Part shown: positions 17,708-25,408 of the stretch, piece after piece
How positions within the stretch are numbered: position 1 is the first letter of the stretch
How the letters are laid out: every line of letters begins with the position of its first letter
Assembly: GCA_947487205.1 (NCBI GenBank)
Contig: CANKVU010000011.1
Location: 1-64,000 of the forward strand
Reading direction: 5' to 3'
Source of the DNA: an uncultured Paracoccaceae bacterium
GTDB taxonomy: Bacteria; Pseudomonadota; Alphaproteobacteria; Rhodobacterales; Rhodobacteraceae
DNA: 64,000 bases
Program-made: the position numbers and the translations under genes
The notes under the pieces: generated by a model
What the model was told of the DNA's origin: nothing
The model's input: the letters and a program-made list of their open reading frames with translations, nothing else
Database searches by the model: none

Positions 17708-17989
17708 ATGACCACCCACAAGCAATCAGTTAGTTTCACCGTGTTTGCCTTCGACTATGCGCGCGGCCTGGTCGAAGCCGGGGAATACCCGAATGTCAGC
17801 GCAGCCGTGTCCGGCGAGCTGACGAAGGCCAAGTCGGCGCGAGACCGTGATGAACGGGTCTTCGAGGCCGAACTTCGCCGCCGACTTTCTCTCCCGATCG
17901 ACCAGTGGCAGCCGATCGGTGATCTGGGCGAAGTCACAGACAGCGGCCGATCCTATCTGGTCGAACTGGAGCGAGACCGCCGCGATTGA
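17708..17989 (+). CDS. ParD-like type II antitoxin
   Basis: This 93-residue protein has a ribbon-helix-helix-like N-terminus (KQSVSFTVFAFDYARGLVEA, then GEYPNVSAAVSGELTKAK), as in ParD/CC2985 antitoxins, and a charged C-terminal toxin-binding tail. It should bind and neutralise the ParE-like protein encoded next and repress its own promoter. Its stop overlaps the toxin's TTG start (TTGA), the usual coupling of such pairs. The family call rests on pattern and context. Confidence 0.7.
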   Translation: MTTHKQSVSFTVFAFDYARGLVEAGEYPNVSAAVSGELTKAKSARDRDERVFEAELRRRLSLPIDQWQPIGDLGEVTDSGRSYLVELERDRRD

Positions 17990-18459
17990 TACGACAGATC
18001 CGGCATCCTCTGGTCGATCGCGACGTGATCGGCATTGTTGATCACATCCTGTCGATCACCGATGGGAACCTCATGGCAGCGCGACGTCAATTGGACGAGA
18101 TCGACGACCTGCTCGCGTCCATAGCTGAGACACCAAGGTCCGGGATGCATCTTTCCGGCGACCTGAAGGGATGGCTTGTCCGAGATGGCGGTTCTGGTCG
18201 TCGTTTAACCGTGGTCTTCCGCCCCAATCTGGACCGGGACATTCTCTTCATCACTTTGGTCGCTTTCGGTGGACGGGACTGGATGCGGCTGGCTGCCGGG
18301 CGGCGTGAAACTCCCCAGCCTCAACGCCGCGCGACCAAGATCGGTACTTTGCCGGTCGTAGCGAAGGACCGGACCTTGGATGCGATCCCAAGTGGCGGTC
18401 TTCAGGAGGCATGGCAGGGAAGCGTGACACGTCTACTTTGCAAAGGTGGGACATTCTAA
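17986..18459 (+). CDS. ParE/RelE-type toxin with extended C-terminus
   Basis: The first 105 residues match a ParE-like toxin (HPLVDRDVIGIVDHILSITD, LDEIDDLLASIAETPRSGMH, GGSGRRLTVVFRP, DILFITLVAFGGRDW). ParE proteins poison gyrase; RelE relatives cut mRNA; the exact target cannot be told here. The start is TTG at 17986, overlapping the antitoxin stop. The last 50 residues (after AAGRRETPQPQRR) do not look like the family, which normally ends near residue 100, so a frameshift or loss of the native stop is likely. Confidence 0.65.
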   Translation: MIRQIRHPLVDRDVIGIVDHILSITDGNLMAARRQLDEIDDLLASIAETPRSGMHLSGDLKGWLVRDGGSGRRLTVVFRPNLDRDILFITLVAFGGRDWMRLAAGRRETPQPQRRATKIGTLPVVAKDRTLDAIPSGGLQEAWQGSVTRLLCKGGTF

Positions 18460-18496
18460 CTTTGCGGCTACAACACTTCGCCTATAATGAAGTGTA

Positions 18497-18523
18497 TGTT
18501 ATCATATAACATAATTAATGTTA
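18497..18523. promoter_or_regulatory. Overlapping palindromes before the second toxin-antitoxin pair
   Basis: TGTTAT-CAT-ATAACA (18497-18511) overlaps TAACAT-AATTA-ATGTTA (18507-18523), giving repeated ATAACA/TGTTA half-sites in an AT-rich stretch. A TTGACA follows at 18530-18535, so this looks like an operator-promoter region, probably bound by the ribbon-helix-helix antitoxin encoded at 18597. Confidence 0.45.
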
Positions 18524-18596
18524 GTGGATTTGACATTTTGGCCTCGCGAGTACACTGTATTAAGATGTATTCGTATCCCTCTGCAGGTGTACTGAC

Positions 18597-18857
18597 ATGC
18601 CAACCGCCATGTTCACCGCCCGTCTCGACGCGGAACTGAAGGCCGAGATCGAACGCATCGCGCGGGCCGAGGACCGCTCTGCCTCCTGGGTCGCCAGCGA
18701 AGCTATCCGCGCCTTCGTGGAGGAGCGGCGCGCGGTGCGCGACCTGGTGGATGTGGGGCTGGAAATGGTCGAGCGCGACGCAGCCGGTGTGGCGCCGGAG
18801 GCCGTGCACGACTGGATGCTGGCGGAGGACGATCAGTCGTTCCCGACCGCCGGCTGA
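18597..18857 (+). CDS. Ribbon-helix-helix (CopG-like) antitoxin
   Basis: This 86-residue protein begins MPTAMFTARLDAELKAEIER, followed by SASWVASEAIRAFVEERRA. This is a standard ribbon-helix-helix DNA-binding unit with a beta strand and two helices. The C-terminal part (RDLVDVGLEMVERDAAGVAP, then WMLAEDDQSFPTAG) should wrap the toxin. It lies 18 bp before a ParE-like gene on the same strand. Upstream palindromes are likely its operator. Confidence 0.8.
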   Translation: MPTAMFTARLDAELKAEIERIARAEDRSASWVASEAIRAFVEERRAVRDLVDVGLEMVERDAAGVAPEAVHDWMLAEDDQSFPTAG

Positions 18858-18875
18858 CAGGTCGGCGCTATCACC

Positions 18876-19214
18876 ATGTCGCAAGCTGCATTGCGCTATC
18901 TCGCGACCGCCGAGCCGGGACTGCGGTGGATGCGGACGTATCATCGCCGCAATCCCCAGCTTGACGTGCTTCGCGCCGTTGAGGCCCTTCGCCGGGCCGA
19001 AGCGGTGTTGCAGGCCTACCCTGACGCCGGGCGTCGCTACGAGGATTACGAGGCAGTGCGCGAGTTGAAGATCACGGGCACGGCCTTCTCGCTGCTCTAC
19101 ACGGTGGCGCGCGGCACAGTCTGGGTCATCGACGTGCGCGACCAGCGCGGGCTACGAAGCGCGGAAGCATTGCAGGCCTTCACGGCTGAATTGCAGGCTA
19201 AACTAAACAGATAA
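18876..19214 (+). CDS. ParE/RelE-type toxin
   Basis: This 112-residue toxin of the RelE/ParE superfamily carries ALRRAEAVLQAYPDAGRRYE, VRELKITGTAFSLLYTVARG and VWVIDVRDQRGLRSAEAL. The helix-helix-beta-sheet order and the late strand with VWVIDVRDQR fit the fold. It follows its antitoxin by 18 bp and should be cotranscribed. A second pair within 1.2 kb of the first is consistent with plasmid maintenance. The target (gyrase or mRNA) cannot be inferred. Confidence 0.8.
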   Translation: MSQAALRYLATAEPGLRWMRTYHRRNPQLDVLRAVEALRRAEAVLQAYPDAGRRYEDYEAVRELKITGTAFSLLYTVARGTVWVIDVRDQRGLRSAEALQAFTAELQAKLNR

Positions 19215-19514
19215 CGGCACCGCCCCCGCAGCCTTCTCTCGGGTACCAGCCTCATGCGCTTTCGAGGTGGCGGGCACAATCGTACGCGAAATCGGAGCGC
19301 TGCGGTCGTGTTGAAAAGCCGGACGCCAAATAGGCTTCCAAGCAGGAGCCTTCGATGGATGTGGTAGGATAGTCTCTTAAGGGATTGATATACGATATTA
19401 CTTTTCACGCCTAGAACGTAACGTGAGTTATATCATAGCGTCTGATCTTCGGAGACTTAGCCGTTTCTGCAGATAGCAGCAAACGGCCGGATGGACCGGC
19501 ACCCTGCAGGACGG
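19215..19514. other. Intergenic stretch after the second toxin gene
   Basis: No gene is supported here. The DNA is AT-richer around 19370-19440 and has no clear promoter pair or long repeat. Confidence 0.5.
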
Positions 19515-19548
19515 ACAAAAAACGGCGGGTTCCCTGAGAGAACCCGCC
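19515..19548 (-). terminator. Rho-independent terminator of the phasin gene
   Basis: On the minus strand a 9-bp stem (GGCGGGTTC with GAACCCGCC) and a 7-base loop are followed by GTTTTTTG. It starts 34 bp after the phasin stop. Confidence 0.85.
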
Positions 19549-19581
19549 ATTCGTCACTCACCTAGCTCCGGGCCTGTATCC

Positions 19582-20010
19582 TCAGGCAGCCTTCTTCGCG
19601 GCGGAGCTCGCCTTGTCGGCGGCACCCTGGGCGTTGGCGGCCGCCTTGTCGCCGATCTGCTGGCCGGCCTCGGAAGCCAGTTCGCCCGCCTCGGTGGCGG
19701 TCTTCTGGCTCACCTCGGCATAGGCCTGCGCCGTGCGCGTGAAGAGTTCCGTCTGCTTCTGGACGAAGTCGCTGTAGGCCTGGCCGTAATCGGCGGGCTC
19801 GTCGCGAACCTGGGCGACCTCGCGGATGTTCGACAGCGCGTCCTGCGTGGTGCCGCTGGCGATCTCGGTCGTCTTGGAGGCGGCGTCGACCATCATGCCG
19901 GTCATGCGCTCGTTCATCCGCGCCCAGGTCTGGAAGACGTCCTGGTAGCCCTTCGGGTCGAACAGGCTCTGGATGTCGTTGGCGGCGGATTGGGTGGTCT
20001 TCGTGGCCAT
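19582..20010 (-). CDS. phaP: Phasin (polyhydroxyalkanoate granule surface protein)
   Basis: This 142-residue helical protein carries phasin-type repeats: DIQSLFDPKGYQDVFQTWAR, AQAYAEVSQKTATEAGELAS and an alanine/lysine-rich tail. Phasins coat polyhydroxyalkanoate granules and limit their size. No signal peptide or membrane helix is present. It is a single gene bounded by a strong terminator downstream and a PhaR-type palindrome upstream, so it is probably repressed by PhaR when no polymer is present. No PHA synthase is in the window. Confidence 0.88.
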   Translation of the reverse strand: MATKTTQSAANDIQSLFDPKGYQDVFQTWARMNERMTGMMVDAASKTTEIASGTTQDALSNIREVAQVRDEPADYGQAYSDFVQKQTELFTRTAQAYAEVSQKTATEAGELASEAGQQIGDKAAANAQGAADKASSAAKKAA

Positions 20011-20065
20011 GTCGGGTCTCCTTCGGGAGCGGTTGTCTGTGCTGCGCTGTTACCCTTCCATGTAA

Positions 20066-20080
20066 TGCTGCATCGCAGCA
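20066..20080. promoter_or_regulatory. PhaR-type operator of the phasin gene
   Basis: A perfect palindrome TGCTGC-ATC-GCAGCA lies about 56 bp upstream of the phasin ATG. It contains CTGC-N3-GCAG, the PhaR-binding motif reported for phasin promoters in Paracoccus denitrificans. Confidence 0.7.
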
Positions 20081-20233
20081 TTTCAACCGCCGCGGCGCTG
20101 CACTGAACGCCCGCCTCGTGCCATGCCGGAACAAAGCGAACGGCCTCAAGAGAGGTTCTGTTAGCCGCTCTAAGGTCAGGGTGTCGGCGCTCGCCGAAAG
20201 GTGCGAAACGATGTCCCGCAGCAGATCATTGAC

Positions 20234-20596
20234 TCACGTCGGTTGCCTCTTGTCGGGCAGCCTTCTCAAGGCTTTCCGTAGGTGTTCAACCTTCAAGGGT
20301 TTGTCGAGAATGTCGATCGCGCGTGTCGTACCAACCGTACTGGATTGGCCCGAGACAATCATCGACGGGATACCCTGATCGGCGAGATCTTCAACCAGGT
20401 CCAATCCTGTCGCACCGTCAGCGAGATCCAGGTCGATCAGAACGAGGTCCGGTTGCTGCTCACGGCATCTTTTCCGACATCCGGCCGCAGTACTGGAAAT
20501 GCCCGCGCTGGCATGGCCGAGATCCTCGATTGTCATCTCAAGGTCCATGGCGACGATCAGATTGTCTTCGCAGATCAGGATATGCATGCCGCCCAA
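20234..20596 (-). CDS. Single-domain response regulator
   Basis: This 120-residue receiver domain has no output domain. It has acidic residues Glu10 and Asp11 (LICEDN), phospho-acceptor Asp55 in LVLIDLDLADG and the switch lysine in DILDKPLKVEHL. It lies 43 bp after the HWE kinase gene on the same strand and is the likely partner of that kinase, as a CheY-like diffusible messenger. The ATG at 20596 is close to MHILICEDN, which would be a 3-residue shorter start. Confidence 0.88.
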   Translation of the reverse strand: MGGMHILICEDNLIVAMDLEMTIEDLGHASAGISSTAAGCRKRCREQQPDLVLIDLDLADGATGLDLVEDLADQGIPSMIVSGQSSTVGTTRAIDILDKPLKVEHLRKALRRLPDKRQPT

Positions 20597-20639
20597 CGCC
20601 CTACGGCCGCTTCTGTTCGCGCCCTGTCGGCCGCTGCGA

Positions 20640-21671
20640 TCAGGACGCGGCGAAGAGTTCGCTCGACGGACCCTCGACGCTCAGCGCGAACCCTGTCGCG
20701 CCATGGGTAACATGTGGTGGTGTGCCAAACAGTGACCCAAGCGTGACGGAGATGAAGCGCGATCCATACCCCGATCGGCCGGGTGGGGTCACCGGTGGGC
20801 CATCGCGCTCTTTCCATGTCAGCTCTGCGCCTGCCTCCGTTTCCCTCAGGGCCGTTTCCACCCGCCCGGAAGGGACGGAGAGGGCGCCATACTTCACGGC
20901 ATTCGTTAGAAGCTCGTAAATGCAAAGACCCAACAGGGTGGCCGATTGCGGTTTCAGGGCGCGCGCCGTGCCTGTCGTCGAGATCAAGCCGCTGCTACCG
21001 CGATACGGTCTGGAGATCTCGAACACGAGATCCTCGAAGCTTGCTCCATGGTCGGCTGTCTCGTGAAGGGTCGCATGGACGCTCCCCAGAGCTTCGAGCC
21101 GCGCCGTGAACTGATCAAAGGCTTCGTCCGGCGAGGGGGACATGCGCCGGGTCATCGAGGCGATGCTCTGGACGGTGGCCAGGATGTTCTTCACCCGGTG
21201 GTTCAACTCTCTGCGCAGTTCCTCCTCTTGCGCGATCCGGTCCCGGATCTGGAATTGCCGGAGGCGCGCCGCGAGTGCGAACTGCACGGCGCCCTGAAAC
21301 TCGTTCACTCTCAGGGGGCGGTCCTGGAAGATCGTTTGGGCAGGTTGCCACTGCCGCTTCACGATTTCCCGCCCGGCCGGTTTCATCGATGCCTCGGCAA
21401 CGACGACGATCGGGAGCTCGGACCATACCGGTTGGCGACCCAGAGCCTCCTCGATCTGCCGGAGCAGATCCGCGGTCAAGGCTTCCTGGGCGAGGATCAG
21501 GCACCCGATCGATTGCAGATCGGCCGCGAGATCGACTCCCGGCGCCAGCGCCTTCACCGGCAACCCGGCCTCGGCCACCGCCGATCGCAACACCGCGAAA
21601 TCGGATCGGCGGGGCGATCCGATGACGGCAGGCGGAAAGCCTTCGGCAGCACTCGCGTCGAACGGATTCAC
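20640..21671 (-). CDS. HWE/HisKA_2-family sensor histidine kinase with degenerate receiver-like N-terminus
   Basis: This 343-residue soluble kinase has a Rossmann-like, possibly pseudo-receiver sensor at residues 1-130 (DFAVLRSAVAEAGLPVKALA, then CLILAQEALT), with no membrane segment. The phospho-acceptor is His158 in ELNHRVKNILATVQSIASM, followed by an ATPase domain with YELLTNAVKYGAL and GYGSRFI. It overlaps the KaiC-like gene by 4 bp (ATGA) and is followed by a receiver gene. This gene order suggests that the KaiC-like ATPase feeds into the kinase. Confidence 0.88.
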   Translation of the reverse strand: MNPFDASAAEGFPPAVIGSPRRSDFAVLRSAVAEAGLPVKALAPGVDLAADLQSIGCLILAQEALTADLLRQIEEALGRQPVWSELPIVVVAEASMKPAGREIVKRQWQPAQTIFQDRPLRVNEFQGAVQFALAARLRQFQIRDRIAQEEELRRELNHRVKNILATVQSIASMTRRMSPSPDEAFDQFTARLEALGSVHATLHETADHGASFEDLVFEISRPYRGSSGLISTTGTARALKPQSATLLGLCIYELLTNAVKYGALSVPSGRVETALRETEAGAELTWKERDGPPVTPPGRSGYGSRFISVTLGSLFGTPPHVTHGATGFALSVEGPSSELFAAS

Positions 21672-23080
21672 CGATCGTCTTCGCTCACATCCACATGGCC
21701 GGTTTCGATCACGAGCCTCCGGACAGCCAGTTCGTGGGGCCCGTGCCGCTTCTTGACCGCAATCAGATCGCGATGGATGTGACCATCCACCTCCCGTAAC
21801 CGCAACAGCAGCACGGTATCACCCAGAAAGCTCAGATCCAGGCGGACATCCGCGTTCTCCCCGAGCAATCCATGCTGCGCGACGATCAGGAACGTGAGAA
21901 CCTGGCGATATGCCAGATGTTTCAGGAGGGCCTGAATATCGAACAGCGCCCGACCCTCATTGCCAAGGGCGCTCATATATCCGGTGAAGCTGTCGATGAC
22001 GACCACCCGCAGATCGTTAGCATCCGCTTCACGCTGTACGAGCTGGGAGAACTCGCCCGCGGTGATCTCATCCGGGTTGAAATCGTATATCTTCAGTCGA
22101 CCGCTGGCGTGGTGCCCCCTGAGATCCATGCCAAGGCCCTCGGAGCGCCTGAAGAAAGTCTCGACCCGCTCCTCGAAGAGGAACAGCGCCACTCTCTCGC
22201 CCCGCTCAAGCGCCGCGGTCGCATATAGAGATGCGATGGTGGACTTGCCGCTGCCGGCCTGGCCGACCACCATGGTTGTCGTGCCGGGTTCCATTCCTCC
22301 GCCGAACACGGAATCGAGCCGGTCCCGCCCGGAGCGGATCAGTTCCCCGCCCTCGAGCCGGTCCACCTTCTCGCCGGGCGCCAGGCGCGGAAAGACAGCC
22401 ACCCCTTCGCCGGTCCGGATATCCATGTCGTGCCAGCCATCGTAGATGTCGACGCCCCGCATCTTGGCGACCTCGATCCGCCGCCGCGCCCGGCCGAATG
22501 CGGGCAGCGTCTTGTCCAACGTGATGATACCGTCGACGATGCCGCGCGATTGGCTGTCCTTGATCTCGGCCTCGGGAACGGTGTCGAGCAACATGACCGT
22601 CATGTCCCGGTTCGAGACGATGGTCCGCAAGCCAAGCATCTCGCGCTGATACCGTGCAAGGTCCGGCGCCAGGAGGCGAACCTCCAGAAGGGAATCGTAG
22701 ACTATTCTCCGGGGGTCGTGCTCGACGATAACCGCCTCGATGGCGCGGCGGGTCGCATCGAGCCTGAGGTCAGTCGCCTGGAAGATGCTCTGGGTGCCTT
22801 CCTCCGAACCGGTCTCGGACTGCAGTTCGACAATGACGATCCCGTCGAGGCACCATCCGTGGGAGGCCGCGATCCGTTGCAGGTCGCTCGCGGTCTGACT
22901 GAGCGTGACATAGAGAACAGGTTCGCCCTTCGCGGCGCCCGCAAGCAGGAACTGGAGCGCGAGCGTCGTTTTCCCCGTGCCCGGCAAGCCTTGAAGCAAG
23001 TAGATGTTCCCCGAGGGCAGGCCGCCACGTAGGACGGTATCGAGGCCCTCGGACCCACTCGTTACTCTCGTATCGATCAT
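21668..23080 (-). CDS. KaiC-like two-domain RecA-fold ATPase
   Basis: This 470-residue protein with two KaiC domains has Walker A GLPGTGKT (31-38) in the first and GQAGSGKST (about 267-275) in the second. The second keeps the catalytic glutamate pair (LFLFEER). In the first, the corresponding place reads LYVTLSQTASD, so that glutamate pair is missing. The Ser-Thr autophosphorylation site of cyanobacterial KaiC is not seen (FLGDTVLLLRL region). It is therefore a KaiC-like signalling ATPase, not a clock KaiC; no kaiA or kaiB is nearby. It is the first gene of a three-gene operon with an HWE kinase and a receiver. Confidence 0.9.
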   Translation of the reverse strand: MIDTRVTSGSEGLDTVLRGGLPSGNIYLLQGLPGTGKTTLALQFLLAGAAKGEPVLYVTLSQTASDLQRIAASHGWCLDGIVIVELQSETGSEEGTQSIFQATDLRLDATRRAIEAVIVEHDPRRIVYDSLLEVRLLAPDLARYQREMLGLRTIVSNRDMTVMLLDTVPEAEIKDSQSRGIVDGIITLDKTLPAFGRARRRIEVAKMRGVDIYDGWHDMDIRTGEGVAVFPRLAPGEKVDRLEGGELIRSGRDRLDSVFGGGMEPGTTTMVVGQAGSGKSTIASLYATAALERGERVALFLFEERVETFFRRSEGLGMDLRGHHASGRLKIYDFNPDEITAGEFSQLVQREADANDLRVVVIDSFTGYMSALGNEGRALFDIQALLKHLAYRQVLTFLIVAQHGLLGENADVRLDLSFLGDTVLLLRLREVDGHIHRDLIAVKKRHGPHELAVRRLVIETGHVDVSEDDR

Positions 23081-23548
23081 CGGACCTCTTTGCGCTGCAT
23101 ATTGCCAGCGTGTTCTACCTAAAAGATTGTAGAGATCGACACTTACCAGTCACCCCTGCGGCGAGTGCGACCGTCTTCTCGAACTAAAACCGTGCCAGGC
23201 CGGCAGTCCCGGTTGAGAGGGCTCGGACACCGGCAGCAAGGCAAGCGTTGCCATCTCGGTCGACGCGAGCCTTTGCCAGGCGGTACGCAGATCGTGGCAT
23301 TGGAGATGCTGTTATAGAGGCCCTCCATTGCCCGACCCCGTCGGCATCAAGGCGCCGTCAAATGCCCCAATCAAGGTCCGGAAACGGTGACCTCACCGTC
23401 TCTGGACAAGTATTTCTTCTTTACTCAGCGCCTCCATGCTCGCTGGCCGCGCGCTTCGAATTCACATACTGTCAAGTATGCTGCACAAAGGGTCGGCTAT
23501 CCAGCGCCGCCGTCTCGTCCGCGGTCAGCGCGCTACGCAAGTTGCCAG
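23081..23548. other. Divergent promoter region between the KaiC-like and LOV-kinase operons
   Basis: The region holds no supported gene. It contains the inverted repeat CATACT-GTCA-AGTATG at 23465-23480, 69 bp before the preferred GTG start of the LOV kinase. The LOV frame is open back to an ATG at 23387, but the extra 54 residues are of low quality and would place this palindrome inside the gene. Confidence 0.45.
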
Positions 23549-25039
23549 GTGATTGTTCTGCGTACCATATCCGGTCTATCCAGCAACCTGAGCGCCGAAG
23601 CCCTGTCGGACCAGACGCTGGCGCAGCTTTTTGCCCGGGCCCAATCGGCCATCGTCCTTACCGACCCCAAACAGGACGACAATCCGGTTGTTGCCTGCAA
23701 TGCGGCCTTCCTGGCGCTGACAGGGTACTCCGAAACGGAGGTCCTGGGGCGGAATTGCCGATTCCTGCAGGGCCCTGACACGGATCCGATCCGGGTCTCG
23801 GATGTCGCGGATGCGGTGAACAAGCAGAGGCCCGGCCAGTTCGAGCTCCTGAACTATCGCAAGGACGGCACCCCGTTCTGGAACGCACTGCATATCGGAC
23901 CGATCTATGGCAGCGACGGGGAGATCAAGTACTTCTTTGGATCCCAGTACGATATCACCAGCGTGATCGATGCCCGGCTGGTACAGGCTCGTGAGCACGA
24001 GAGCCTGAGTCACGCGCTGCAGGCGGCCCGGGCCATCGGAACGTTCGACTGGGACGTGCGGGCCGACCTGCTAGCCGTGAATGAAGGCTTCGCGCGGGCT
24101 TTCGGACTTGACCCCTTGGCAGCTGCCAAGGGCCTTCCGGTCGATGCGTTCTACGAGCATGTGGATCCCGCCGATGTCGAAGGTCTTCGCAAAGCTGTGG
24201 CGCATGCGGTAGAGAGTGGTGAACCTTTCGAACACGAGTACGGGGTCCAAGGATCGGACAGGCACCGCTGGCTCATGGGCCGCGGTCGCTGTCTGCTGGA
24301 CACCACCGGTAGACCGACCCGTTTCTCAGGTATTGTCATCGACGTCACCAAGAGAAGACGGGCAGAAAACGATCTCCGAGAAGAGCTGAAGAAATCCGAG
24401 ATCCTGCGCCAAGAGATCGATCACAGGATCAAGAACCTGTTCGCCATCGTTCCGGCCATCGTCAACATGTCCGCCCGTCGCGCCGCGGACACCAAGACGC
24501 TGGCGGCGCTTATCCAGCAACGCATTGGCGCCCTGGCTCGTTCGCATTCGCTGACCCTCGGGGCCTCGACAGCCAACAGCGGCGTGGCGCTCGCCCCTCT
24601 CTGCCGGGCCGTCCTGGCGCCTTACCGGGATGACCAGGAACAGTTCGAGATTTCAGGCCCGGTCGTTCGTTTGCGCCAAAGCGAAGCGAGCGCAGTCGCC
24701 CTCCTTCTGCACGAGCTCGCAACCAATTCCGCCAAGCATGGAAGCCTGTCCGTGCCGGAGGGAGCGGTTCGCATCGCCTGGGCGCAGCGGTCGCGTGACA
24801 GGCGGCCCATGGAGGGCCACCACCAGACGATCATCGATCTCGAATGGCGCGAACGGGGAGGGCCTCCTGTCACGGGTCCGCCGGAGAAAACCGGATCGGG
24901 TAGCCGGTTGATCGACCAGTTGACGCGCAGCCTGGGAGGAGAGATTTCGAGGCTTTGGGACCCCGAGGGGCTCAGGGTGCAGTTTTCCATCCCCACAGCC
25001 AGATCGGCGTTTGCAAGCGGCGAGGACACCGGGACATGA
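23549..25039 (+). CDS. LOV-domain (blue-light) HWE-family histidine kinase
   Basis: This 496-residue soluble kinase has a LOV photosensor at residues 25-130, with the flavin-adduct motif GRNCRFLQG (Cys70) and NYRKDGTPFWNALHIGPIY. A second PAS domain follows at 150-275 (FDWDVRADLLAVNEGFARAF). The kinase core has phospho-acceptor His292 in EIDHRIKNLFAIVPAI, and LLHELATNSAKHGSLSVPEG and GSGSRLIDQL in the ATPase part. Blue light should form a cysteinyl-flavin adduct and alter kinase activity. The GTG at 23549 is an estimate; an ATG lies at 23387. The stop overlaps the next receiver gene by 4 bp. Confidence 0.93.
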   Translation: MIVLRTISGLSSNLSAEALSDQTLAQLFARAQSAIVLTDPKQDDNPVVACNAAFLALTGYSETEVLGRNCRFLQGPDTDPIRVSDVADAVNKQRPGQFELLNYRKDGTPFWNALHIGPIYGSDGEIKYFFGSQYDITSVIDARLVQAREHESLSHALQAARAIGTFDWDVRADLLAVNEGFARAFGLDPLAAAKGLPVDAFYEHVDPADVEGLRKAVAHAVESGEPFEHEYGVQGSDRHRWLMGRGRCLLDTTGRPTRFSGIVIDVTKRRRAENDLREELKKSEILRQEIDHRIKNLFAIVPAIVNMSARRAADTKTLAALIQQRIGALARSHSLTLGASTANSGVALAPLCRAVLAPYRDDQEQFEISGPVVRLRQSEASAVALLLHELATNSAKHGSLSVPEGAVRIAWAQRSRDRRPMEGHHQTIIDLEWRERGGPPVTGPPEKTGSGSRLIDQLTRSLGGEISRLWDPEGLRVQFSIPTARSAFASGEDTGT

Positions 25040-25398
25040 GACTCACTGGCTTGACCATCCTGATTGCTGAAGATGATCCACTGATCGCATCGGATCTTTC
25101 TTTCGTCCTCGAGGATGAGGGGGCAGACGTCATGGGCCCGTATCGGACCATCGCAGACACCCTTGGCGAACTGGGGAAACGTAGACCCGCTGGGGCAATC
25201 CTCGACATCAGGCTGCTGGATGGAGACAGCTTTCCAATTGCCGCGCACCTCGCTGCGTCAACGGTGCCATTCGTGTTCTACTCGGCAATTCAAGGTCGTG
25301 CCGCCCGAATCGCGAAGGCGACCAAGGCTCCGGTTCTCGGCAAAGCACATGAAAGCCGCGACGCCGTCGACGTACTGACGTCTCTGCTCCAATGTTGA
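25036..25398 (+). CDS. Single-domain response regulator paired with the LOV kinase
   Basis: This 120-residue receiver domain has the acidic pair in LIAEDDPLIASD, phospho-acceptor Asp57 in GAILDIRLLDGDSF and no output domain. The 4-bp ATGA overlap with the LOV kinase makes it the likely partner. Such stand-alone receivers of HWE kinases often feed the general stress response (PhyR pathway) in alphaproteobacteria, but no phyR, nepR or ecfG is in the window, so that link is inference. It faces the BLUF gene tail to tail, with only 10 bp between. Confidence 0.9.
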   Translation: MRLTGLTILIAEDDPLIASDLSFVLEDEGADVMGPYRTIADTLGELGKRRPAGAILDIRLLDGDSFPIAAHLAASTVPFVFYSAIQGRAARIAKATKAPVLGKAHESRDAVDVLTSLLQC

Positions 25399-25408
25399 GA
25401 TCGAGCGA

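Noticed and set aside
18529-18562. Exact -10 element for the second toxin-antitoxin promoter
   Set aside because: TTGACA is clear, but TACACT is 15 bp and TGTATT 21 bp away; neither spacing is convincing.
23387-23548. 54-codon N-terminal extension of the LOV kinase
   Set aside because: Low-complexity basic sequence with no family match; a palindrome that looks like an operator falls inside it, so the GTG at 23549 is preferred.
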